Shown in pieces: positions 1-5,525 of a stretch of DNA of 5,666 bases. Where the stretch lies: positions 1 to 5,666 of the forward strand of contig CAMYZR010000115.1 of assembly GCA_947303905.1 (NCBI GenBank), in the 5' to 3' direction. A program made the translations under genes and the position numbers. The notes beneath the pieces are model-generated. The model did no database searches. It was given only the letters and a program-made list of their open reading frames with translations, and was not told the DNA's origin. This stretch comes from an uncultured Atopobiaceae bacterium (GTDB lineage Bacteria > Actinomycetota > Coriobacteriia > Coriobacteriales > Atopobiaceae). Within the stretch, counting starts at the first letter, position 1, and each line of letters starts with the position of its first letter.

Positions 1-1
1 C

Positions 2-877
2 CGCGAGGCCAAGGCCCGCGGCATCACCCAGAAGGTGCTCCTGCGCGTGACCGTCGGCCTCGACCCCCACACGCTGGCCGCCATCAACACCGGCAAGGTC
101 GACTCGCAGTTTGGCGTGCCCATCGAGACGGGCCAGGCGCTTGCCTTCGTGCGCCAGGCCATCGCAACCGAGAACGTCGAGGTCCTGGGCTACCACAGCC
201 ACATCGGCAGCCAGATCTTTGACGCGAGCTCCTTCTGCGACCAGGTGGACCGCCTGCTCGCCTTTGCCTGCGACGTCCGCGACGAGCTGGGCTTTGTCGC
301 CAGCACCTTCAACCTGGGCGGCGGCTTTGCCGTGCCCTACGTGGAGGGCGACCCCAAGGTGGACATCGCCGCCAACATCGCGGCCATCGCCGAGCACCTC
401 AACGCAGGCTGCGAGGAGAACGGCTATCCCGTGCCGCGCATCCTCATGGAGCCCGGTCGCTCCATCGTGGCCGACTCGGGCGTCACGCTCTACGCGGCGG
501 GCCGCATCAAGACCATCGAGGGCTACCGCAGCTACGTGATGGTGGACGGCGGCATGACCGACAACCCCCGCTACGCCCTGTACAAGAGCGCCTACACCGT
601 GCTCAACGCCAGCCGCGCGGACGCTCCCGCCGACTTTGCCTGCACCATCGCCGGCCGCTGCTGCGAGAGTGGTGACCGCATCGCCGAGGACATCAGCATC
701 GCCAAGCCCGAACGTGGCGACATCATCGCCGTGCTCTCCACGGGCGCGTACAACTTTGCAATGTCGAGCAACTACAACCGCGTGCTCAGGCCCGCGCTCG
801 TCATGCTGAGTGGTGGCGAGGCGCACCTCGCCGTGCGCCGGCAGACCATCGACGACCTCCTCGCGCTCGAGCTGTAG
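2..877 (+). CDS. lysA: Diaminopimelate decarboxylase, C-terminal part (5' end outside window)
   Basis: PLP-dependent fold-type III enzyme that decarboxylates meso-2,6-diaminopimelate to L-lysine in the cytoplasm. The frame is open from base 2 to the TAG at 875-877, giving 291 residues. The family is usually about 420, so roughly 130 N-terminal residues, including the Schiff-base lysine, lie upstream. The GTG at 35 is internal, because family-like sequence (QKVLLRVTVGLDPHT) runs through it. Visible motifs in order are HIGSQ (PLP barrel), FNLGGGF (phosphate-binding glycines), EPGRSIVADSG, DGGMTDNPRYALY, then CESGD near base 662, which supplies the cysteine and acid that complete the active site across the dimer, and GAYNFAMSSNYN. 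These fit LysA better than ornithine, arginine or carboxynorspermidine decarboxylases. I see no strong terminator after it. The next gene on the strand starts 119 bases downstream. Confidence 0.95.
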   Translation, partial: REAKARGITQKVLLRVTVGLDPHTLAAINTGKVDSQFGVPIETGQALAFVRQAIATENVEVLGYHSHIGSQIFDASSFCDQVDRLLAFACDVRDELGFVASTFNLGGGFAVPYVEGDPKVDIAANIAAIAEHLNAGCEENGYPVPRILMEPGRSIVADSGVTLYAAGRIKTIEGYRSYVMVDGGMTDNPRYALYKSAYTVLNASRADAPADFACTIAGRCCESGDRIAEDISIAKPERGDIIAVLSTGAYNFAMSSNYNRVLRPALVMLSGGEAHLAVRRQTIDDLLALEL

Positions 878-912
878 ATCCCGGGCCACGGCTCGCGAAT
901 GTCACCTGCCAG

Positions 913-944
913 TTGACCAAACGCTCCCCTCTCCTTCCTAGACT
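913..944 (+). promoter_or_regulatory. Weak candidate promoter for the VWA gene
   Basis: TTGACC at 913-918 resembles a -35 box and TAGACT at 939-944 resembles a -10 box, but the 20-base spacer is longer than the preferred 17. If used, transcription would begin near 950, leaving the left arm of the inverted repeat at 923-935 outside the mRNA. This promoter and the masking-stem model are therefore alternatives. The nox leader has a similar TCCTAGA(C/G)T string on the minus strand (TAGAGT at 3142-3137), which mildly supports a shared -10 element. Confidence 0.25.
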
Positions 945-992
945 GCAAGGCAGCACATGGAAAGGCGGCACGTCCGCCTAGGAGAGGGGAGC
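923..992 (+). promoter_or_regulatory. Leader with Shine-Dalgarno-masking inverted repeat upstream of the VWA gene
   Basis: A perfect 13-bp inverted repeat joins 923-935 (GCTCCCCTCTCCT) to 980-992 (AGGAGAGGGGAGC). The right arm contains the whole ribosome binding site of the gene starting at 997. Between the arms lie a 4-bp hairpin (943-946 with 950-953, loop AAG) and a 6-bp hairpin (963-968 AGGCGG with 974-979 CCGCCT, loop CACGT). Folded as RNA, this is a three-way junction that would hide the ribosome binding site, although the top pairs of the outer stem and the second hairpin abut. I do not recognise a known riboswitch class. There is no T-run, so it is unlikely to be an intrinsic terminator. 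The structure forms in mRNA only if transcription starts upstream of 923, for example as lysA read-through. Confidence 0.5.
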
Positions 993-996
993 AATC

Positions 997-1656
997 ATGA
1001 AGAAGAACCTGACCGAGCTCGTGTTTGTCGTGGACCGCAGCGGATCGATGTGCGGCCTCGAGGACGACACCGTGGGCGGCCTCAACGCCACCCTGCAGCG
1101 CAACCGCGAGATTGACGGCGAGTGCATCGTGTCCATCGTGCTCTTTGACAACAAGAGCACCGTGCTCGTGGACCGCAAGCCCATCGACGAGGTGAAGAAC
1201 CTCACCCGCAGGCAGTACCAGCCGGGCGGCTGCACGGCGCTGCTCGACGCCGTGGGCGACGCTGTGCGCTACATCGACCGCGTCCAGACCATCCTGCCCG
1301 AGGAGTACCGCGCCGAGCACGTGATGTTCTCCATCATCACCGATGGCATGGAGAACGCAAGCAGGCATCGCAGCTACGAAGAGGTCAAGCGCATGATCGA
1401 GGCACAGCAGGAGAAGGGCTGGGAGTTCGTGTTCCTCGGCGCCAACATCGACGCGGCAGCGGAGGCCGGGCGTATCGGCATCAGGCCCGATCGCGCCAGC
1501 CAGTACATGGCCGACGGCATTGGCAACGTCGCTGCCTACGAGGCCATGGCGGTCGCGCAGACGAGCATGCGCGTCAACGGAAGCGTCGCACCCACATGGG
1601 ACGCCGCTCCTCGCGCGGACGTGGCCAAGCGCGGAGGCTTCTTCCGTCGCCACTAG
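997..1656 (+). CDS. Stand-alone von Willebrand factor A (VWA) domain protein, function unknown
   Basis: A 219-residue cytoplasmic-looking protein with no signal peptide or membrane segment. A VWA fold fills roughly residues 5-155. The metal-ion-dependent adhesion site is complete: DRSGS at 13-17 (D13, S15, S17), T80 in GGCTALLDA, and D116 in ITDGMEN, so it can be expected to bind Mg2+ or a similar ion and a partner acid. The motif WEFVFLGANIDA at 142-153 follows, then an Ala-rich helical stretch and a basic tail ending KRGGFFRRH. It resembles small bacterial VWA proteins of the TerY/YegL kind, but no tellurite-resistance, MoxR ATPase or other usual partner gene lies beside it. The ATG at 997 is fixed by a strong GGAGAGGGGA at 981-990. 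It sits 119 bases after lysA and converges on nox. The partner and the process are unknown. Confidence 0.88.
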   Translation: MKKNLTELVFVVDRSGSMCGLEDDTVGGLNATLQRNREIDGECIVSIVLFDNKSTVLVDRKPIDEVKNLTRRQYQPGGCTALLDAVGDAVRYIDRVQTILPEEYRAEHVMFSIITDGMENASRHRSYEEVKRMIEAQQEKGWEFVFLGANIDAAAEAGRIGIRPDRASQYMADGIGNVAAYEAMAVAQTSMRVNGSVAPTWDAAPRADVAKRGGFFRRH

Positions 1657-1689
1657 CAAGCGTTGCCAGGCGACAATCGTCAATAGGGA

Positions 1690-1718
1690 GGGGGCGATGG
1701 CTTTGAGCCATCGCCCCC
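1690..1718. terminator. Probable bidirectional terminator between the VWA gene and nox
   Basis: A perfect 13-bp GC-rich stem pairs 1690-1702 (GGGGGCGATGGCT) with 1706-1718 (AGCCATCGCCCCC) around the loop TTG. It stands 33 bases after the VWA stop and 34 bases after the nox stop on the other strand, centred between two convergent genes, which is the expected place for a shared terminator. Neither side has a real T-run, so it is the tail-less hairpin kind often seen in GC-rich actinobacteria. Its efficiency cannot be judged from sequence. Confidence 0.7.
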
Positions 1719-1752
1719 CCTCGCCGTGCTACGAGATTGTTGCCTAAACGCC

Positions 1753-3096
1753 CTACTCGGCGGACAGTGCCGCAACCGTGATGTAGTTGTACGGCGCGTT
1801 GAAGTGCGGCAGGAAGAAGATGTCGAGCAGCGCCAGCTCGTCGATGGTGACCTGCTTCTCCACGGCAAGGCTGAACATGTTGATGTTGCCGCTCATGTCG
1901 TAGGTGGAGGCCAGCTGGGCGCCCAGGATGACGCGCGTCTTGGCATCGTAGACGATCTTGATGGTGGTGTCCGGGTTGTCATGCTCGATGAACGGGGCCT
2001 TCTGGCAGTCCGTCACGGTGGTCGTCTTCACCTCGACGCCCGCGCGCTTCGCTGCGGCCTCGGTCAGGCCCGTGGAGACCATCTTGAGGTCGAAGATGCA
2101 GATGCCCGAGGAGCCCTGCACGCCCGGGGTCTCAAGCTCGGTGCCACAGATGTTGTGGCCAGCCACGATGCCGCTGCGCACGGCGTTGCTCGCCAGGGCG
2201 ATGTAACCCGGCTCGCCGGAGAGGGAGTTGTTGAAGATGGTTGCGCAGTCGCCCACGGCGTACACGTCGGGCAGGCTCGTCTGCTGATGACGGTCGACCA
2301 GGATGGCGCCGTTGCGGAAGAGCTCCATGCCGCTGTCGGCCACAAGCCCGGTGTTGGGACGGAAGCCGATGCAGACGCAGACCATGTCGACGTCGTAGGC
2401 GCCCTTGTTGGTGACGATCTTGGTGACCTTGCCGTCCTCGCCCTCAAAGTGGTCGACGCCCTCGCCATAGTGGGCCTCGATGCCATTGGCCTCGAGGTTC
2501 TCGGCCATCATCTGGGAGAACTCGGGGTCGAAGTTGTTGGCCATGCACGTGGGGGCCATATCCACCAGCAGGGTCTTGCGGCCACAGCGCTGGAAGGCCT
2601 CGGCCAGCTCGACGCCGATGTAGCCCGCGCCGACCACGGCGACGGTCTTGATGTCGGGGTTCTTGAGCTTGTCGACGACCTCCTGCGCGTTCTGGAAGAG
2701 CTTGACCTGCTGGATGTTCTCGAGGTCGCCGCCCTCGAAGCGCGGGATGATGGGCAAAGAGCCCGTGGCCAGGACCAGCTTGTCGTAGGGCTCGGCGTAG
2801 GCGGTGCCGTCCTTGCCGGTCGCGTAGACGACCTTGGCGTCGAAGTCGATGCGGTCGACGGGCGTCTCCATGTGGATGGTGGCACCCTTGGCCTCGAACT
2901 GCTCCTTGGTCTGGTAGAACAGGCCGTCGGGACCACTGATCTGATTGCCGATCCACAGGGCCATGCCGCAACCCAGGAAGCTGATATTGGAATTGGCATC
3001 GAAGGCGACGACCTCGTTGCCCTCGTAGTTGTCAAGAATGGTATTGATGGCGGCGGTACCGGCATGGTTGGCACCAACGACGACGATCTTGCTCAT
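1753..3096 (-). CDS. nox: FAD-dependent NADH oxidase (probably water-forming, Nox-2 type)
   Basis: A 447-residue flavoprotein of the pyridine nucleotide-disulfide oxidoreductase family that oxidises NADH with O2, restoring NAD+ and removing oxygen. The N-terminal FAD fold is SKIVVVGANHAGTA (2-15, with H11). The redox cysteine, held as a sulfenic acid in this family, is C43 in SFLGCGMALWIG. A second Rossmann motif for NADH is VAVVGAGYIGVELAE (152-166), and the second FAD contact is YAVGDCA (279-285). The dimerisation domain runs from about 325 to the end, and the length is normal. The water-forming rather than peroxide-forming or CoA-disulfide reductase role is inferred from close likeness to lactic-acid-bacterial Nox. 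An in-frame ATG at 3126 would add ten residues, but the start at 3096 fits the family and follows the ribosome binding site at 3102-3114. It lies 112 bases after ilvN on the same strand. Confidence 0.93.
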   Translation of the reverse strand: MSKIVVVGANHAGTAAINTILDNYEGNEVVAFDANSNISFLGCGMALWIGNQISGPDGLFYQTKEQFEAKGATIHMETPVDRIDFDAKVVYATGKDGTAYAEPYDKLVLATGSLPIIPRFEGGDLENIQQVKLFQNAQEVVDKLKNPDIKTVAVVGAGYIGVELAEAFQRCGRKTLLVDMAPTCMANNFDPEFSQMMAENLEANGIEAHYGEGVDHFEGEDGKVTKIVTNKGAYDVDMVCVCIGFRPNTGLVADSGMELFRNGAILVDRHQQTSLPDVYAVGDCATIFNNSLSGEPGYIALASNAVRSGIVAGHNICGTELETPGVQGSSGICIFDLKMVSTGLTEAAAKRAGVEVKTTTVTDCQKAPFIEHDNPDTTIKIVYDAKTRVILGAQLASTYDMSGNINMFSLAVEKQVTIDELALLDIFFLPHFNAPYNYITVAALSAE

Positions 3097-3101
3097 AGAT
3101 A

Positions 3102-3147
3102 TCCCCTCTCCTAGGGAAGCGTCCATAGATGCATCTACTCTAGGAGA
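3102..3147 (-). promoter_or_regulatory. nox leader: Shine-Dalgarno-masking repeat enclosing a 12-bp palindrome
   Basis: On the minus strand the ribosome binding site CTAGGAGAGGGGA (3114-3102) lies just before the nox ATG. Its first eight bases (3114-3107) are perfectly complementary to TCTCCTAG at 3147-3140, so an RNA stem could mask it. The loop contains a perfect 12-bp palindrome, TAGATGCATCTA, at 3126-3137, which could be an operator for a dimeric regulator or a small hairpin. TAGAGT at 3142-3137 could serve as a -10 box, but no good -35 box is seen. A fold or operator role is an inference; the repeats are directly visible. Confidence 0.4.
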
Positions 3148-3167
3148 TGTTGACGAGTGCCAGAATA

Positions 3168-3203
3168 TGCCTGTCGGGCAATGGGTGCCTGTGACCTGTC
3201 GGG
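3168..3203. repeat. Short direct repeats in the ilvN-nox gap
   Basis: CCTGTCGGG occurs at 3170-3178 and again at 3195-3203, exactly 25 bases apart, and TGCCTGT occurs at 3168-3174 and 3186-3192. The spacing is not a whole number of helical turns that would clearly mark paired operator sites, though it is close to two and a half. The repeats start just after the ilvN stop. They may be binding sites upstream of nox or a chance feature of GC-rich sequence. Confidence 0.3.
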
Positions 3204-3208
3204 GGATG

Positions 3209-3718
3209 CTAGTTTGTCTGCACGTTGCGCAGCACCTGATTGCCGCGCTCCAGGCTGATGATGCCCGTGCGGCAGACCTCGAGAATCTCGTAGTCGCGCA
3301 TGAGGTCGATGAAGTTGTCGATGCGGCGGCTGGTGCCCGCGATGCGGAAGATGATCGACTCGCGCGTGTAGTCCACGATCTTCGCGTGGAAGGCGTCAGC
3401 CGCGTCGAGCATGTCGGAGCGCCGGTCGTGGTCGTTGGCCATCTTGATGAGCAGCAGCTCGCAGCTGATGGACTCGTCGGGGTTGAACTCCCTGAACTCG
3501 ATGACGTCGGGCAGCTTGGCCAGCTGGGCCACCAGCTGCTCGCGCGCGCGGTCGTTCTCGGCCTCGAACTGCACGGTAATGCGGGAAAGGTCCTCGGTCT
3601 CGGTCTCCGATACCGTAAGGCAGGTGATGTTGAACTGCCTGCGCCTGAACATGCTGGTCACGCGGTTGAGCACGCCGTACTCGTTCTTGACCATGATGGC
3701 GATGCTGTAGATGTTCAT
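3209..3718 (-). CDS. ilvN: Acetohydroxyacid synthase small (regulatory) subunit
   Basis: A 169-residue regulatory partner of IlvB that activates the large subunit and carries feedback control by branched-chain amino acids, usually valine. The N-terminal ACT domain (about 3-75) has the family pattern VKNEYGVLNRVTSMFRRR followed by FNITCLTVSETE. N12, G15 and N30 match the valine-contact positions known from enterobacterial IlvH, which supports intact feedback binding, though this is inference. The C-terminal half (about 85-160) has LLLIKM, IVDYTRESIIFRIAGTS and the late SLERGNQ, typical of IlvN/IlvH. The length is normal (E. coli IlvH is 163). The ATG at 3718 follows AGGAGAGG at 3733-3726. It is 49 bases downstream of ilvB in the same direction and surely co-transcribed. 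Its start codon overlaps the stop of a possible 11-codon ORF. Confidence 0.95.
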   Translation of the reverse strand: MNIYSIAIMVKNEYGVLNRVTSMFRRRQFNITCLTVSETETEDLSRITVQFEAENDRAREQLVAQLAKLPDVIEFREFNPDESISCELLLIKMANDHDRRSDMLDAADAFHAKIVDYTRESIIFRIAGTSRRIDNFIDLMRDYEILEVCRTGIISLERGNQVLRNVQTN

Positions 3719-3750
3719 CGAATGCCTCTCCTATGCAAGACCTCAGCCAT
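3715..3750 (-). CDS. Possible 11-codon peptide coupled to the ilvN start (speculative)
   Basis: In the 49-base ilvB-ilvN gap, an ATG at 3750-3748 opens the frame MAEVLHRRGIR. It ends with TGA at 3717-3715, which overlaps the ilvN ATG as ATGA. An AGGGG about seven bases upstream could load ribosomes, although it lies within the perfect palindrome GGGATATCCC (3751-3760). The ilvN ribosome binding site is inside this ORF, in the codons AGG AGA GGC. Such overlap is typical of translational coupling. The peptide has one Val, one Leu and one Ile, too few for a classic attenuator peptide. It may be chance. Confidence 0.22.
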   Translation of the reverse strand: MAEVLHRRGIR

Positions 3751-3767
3751 GGGATATCCCCTACAGC

Positions 3768-5459
3768 TTACCCCTGCATTCGCTTGCGCACGTCGTCCAT
3801 ATTCAACACGAGATCGTCCATCGTGCCTCCGGGAGGGAGCATGGGCGTGACGAACTCGTCCTTGTCCACCGGGCACTCGATCAGCGTGGGCATCTCCGAG
3901 GCGAGCGCCGTCGCGAGGGCGGCATCGAGCTCGTCCAGCGTCGAGACGCGCACGCCCGCGCCTCCCATCGCACGCACCACGGCCGGGTAGTCCACCTTGC
4001 GCTCGAGCGTGGTGTTGGAGTGCCGCTGCCCATAGAAGAGCGACTGCCACTGGCGCACCATGCCGAGCACGCCGTTGTTGAGCAGGACCACCGTCAGCGG
4101 GATGCCATGGTCTGCCGCGGTGATGAACTCCGCCATGTCCATGGCAAAGCTGCCGTCACCGGTCACGAGTATGGTGCGCTTGCCGGTGGCTATCGAGGCT
4201 CCCATGGCCGCACCCATGCCAAAGCCCATGGTGCCGAGGCCGCCCGAGGACACGAAGGTGCGCGGGCGTGTGAAGTTGAGGTACTGCGCGGCCCACATCT
4301 GGTGCTGGCCGACATCGGTGACGAGCGGCATGTCCTGCTCGCGATGACGGTCGATCACCGCCATGATCGAGCGCGGCGTGAGACCCTCCCGCACGTCATC
4401 GAAGCCCTGCTCGCAGGCACGGAACTGGGACAGCTTGCGCTTCCAGGCAGGATGCCGATGGCTCTCGACGAGCGGCAGCAGCTCCACGAGCGCCGTCTTG
4501 ACGTCGGAACGCACGTCGACCTGGTCGATCAGCGTCTTGTTGAGCTCGGAGCTGTCGATGTCGATGCGCACCACCTTGCCGGACGGCCGGAACTTGCTGC
4601 GGTCGCCGGTGGCGCGGTCGTTGAAGCGCGAGCCCAAGGCGATGAGGCAGTCGCACTCGTCCATGGCCATCGTCGAAGCATAGTGGCCATGCATGCCCTG
4701 AAGGCCCAGGTAGCGGGGGTTGGTGGTGGGGACTCCGGATATGCCCATGAGAGACGTGCCGATGGGGGCATCGATGCGCTCGGCCAGCTCGACGACCTCC
4801 TTGCCCGCATCGGAGGCGATGACGCCGCCGCCGACGTAGATGAAGGGTCGCCTAGCAGCGTTGATCGCCGCGGCTGCAGCCTCGATCACCTCTGGTTTGG
4901 GAATGCGATGGGGTCGCGGGGCCACGGGAGGCTTGTGCTCGAAGGCAAAGCCCGCCCGCTGCACGTCCTGTGGGATGTCCACCAGCACCGGACCGGGACG
5001 TCCAGAGTTGGCCAGCGCGAAGGCCTCGCGCACCGTGTCCTGCAAGCGGGCGATGTCGCGCACGAAGTAGTTGTGCTTGGTGATGGGCAGCGTGACACCG
5101 GTGATGTCGAGCTCCTGGAAGGCGTCGGTGCCGATGACGCTGCCCGCGACGTTGCCCGTGATCGCCACCATGGGCACCGAGTCGAGGAAGGCCGTCGCAA
5201 TGCCTGTCACCAGATTGGTGGCACCCGGTCCAGACGTCGCGAGCACCACGCCCGTACGTCCGGTGGCGCGAGCGTAGCCGTCGGCAGCGTGAGTTGCATG
5301 CTGCTCGTGGGTGGTGACGACGTGGCGGATCTGGTCGGAGACGTCGTACAGCGCATCGTAGATGTCGATGACCGTCCCGCCGGGAAAGCCAAAGATGGTG
5401 TCCACGCCCTGGTCGACGAGCGTCTGCACCAGAATCTGTGCACCGGTCAGCGTCTGCAT
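3768..5459 (-). CDS. ilvB: Acetohydroxyacid synthase large (catalytic) subunit
   Basis: A 563-residue ThDP- and FAD-dependent enzyme that condenses two pyruvates to 2-acetolactate (valine, leucine) or pyruvate with 2-ketobutyrate to acetohydroxybutyrate (isoleucine). The N-terminal ThDP-binding domain (about 1-170) has GFPGG (24-28) and the catalytic glutamate E52 in HEQHATHAADGYARATG. The central domain (about 190-330) has GSRFNDRATGD (276-286), the FAD-linked motif that separates the biosynthetic enzyme from catabolic acetolactate synthase. The C-terminal ThDP domain has GDGSFAMDMAEF (434-445) with NN at 461-462 as the metal/diphosphate motif, and W471 in VRQWQ. Start: ATG at 5459 behind AGGGAGGG (5470-5463), with a rather short spacer. 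It is 66 bases after leuA and 49 bases before ilvN in one transcription unit. Nothing is missing from the active site. Confidence 0.96.
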   Translation of the reverse strand: MQTLTGAQILVQTLVDQGVDTIFGFPGGTVIDIYDALYDVSDQIRHVVTTHEQHATHAADGYARATGRTGVVLATSGPGATNLVTGIATAFLDSVPMVAITGNVAGSVIGTDAFQELDITGVTLPITKHNYFVRDIARLQDTVREAFALANSGRPGPVLVDIPQDVQRAGFAFEHKPPVAPRPHRIPKPEVIEAAAAAINAARRPFIYVGGGVIASDAGKEVVELAERIDAPIGTSLMGISGVPTTNPRYLGLQGMHGHYASTMAMDECDCLIALGSRFNDRATGDRSKFRPSGKVVRIDIDSSELNKTLIDQVDVRSDVKTALVELLPLVESHRHPAWKRKLSQFRACEQGFDDVREGLTPRSIMAVIDRHREQDMPLVTDVGQHQMWAAQYLNFTRPRTFVSSGGLGTMGFGMGAAMGASIATGKRTILVTGDGSFAMDMAEFITAADHGIPLTVVLLNNGVLGMVRQWQSLFYGQRHSNTTLERKVDYPAVVRAMGGAGVRVSTLDELDAALATALASEMPTLIECPVDKDEFVTPMLPPGGTMDDLVLNMDDVRKRMQG

Positions 5460-5476
5460 GGACCCTCCCTAGATGG

Positions 5477-5511
5477 CGCACGGGACCGGGGGTGCCCCCC
5501 AGTCCCGTGCG
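5477..5511 (-). other. Strong mRNA hairpin between leuA and ilvB
   Basis: A perfect 10-bp stem, 5502-5511 with 5477-5486 (CGCACGGGAC and its complement on the minus strand), continues through a U-G wobble (5501/5487) into five more G-C pairs (5496-5500 with 5488-5492) and a GCA loop. That makes about 16 pairs in minus-strand RNA. On the plus strand the wobble becomes an A-C mismatch, so the structure suits the leuA-ilvB transcript. It begins 14 bases after the leuA stop and ends just before the ilvB ribosome binding site. No U-run follows, so it is not a classic terminator. It may be a processing or 3'-stabilising element, a tail-less partial terminator or an attenuator stem. Confidence 0.6.
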
Positions 5512-5525
5512 ACTGCGAAACTCGT

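Noticed and set aside
35..37. GTG at 35 as the lysA start
   Set aside because: The same frame is open to the window edge with family-like residues before it, and LysA would lack its catalytic lysine domain, so the gene simply begins outside the window.
963..979. Hairpin AGGCGG/CCGCCT as an intrinsic terminator of lysA
   Set aside because: The stem is only 6 bp, no T-run follows, and it lies immediately before the next gene's ribosome binding site.
772..1683. 303-codon open frame on the minus strand opposite the VWA gene and the lysA end
   Set aside because: It crosses two real genes and the gap between them. The composition is A/H/V/D-rich with no recognisable domain, and the codon pattern follows the plus-strand genes.
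1726..3114. 462-codon open frame on the plus strand opposite nox
   Set aside because: Mirror of the nox gene in GC-rich DNA. Its translation is a monotonous V/D/G/L/A-rich string without domain motifs, while the minus strand gives a complete NADH oxidase.
3097..3126. Upstream ATG at 3126 as the nox start
   Set aside because: It would place the strong ribosome binding site inside the coding region and add ten residues (MDASLGEGIS) not usual in the family. The ATG at 3096 matches the normal MSKIVVVGANHAG start.
3029..3850. 273-codon plus-strand frame across ilvN
   Set aside because: Shadow of ilvN and of the ends of nox and ilvB; no domain is seen and the sense-strand proteins are intact.
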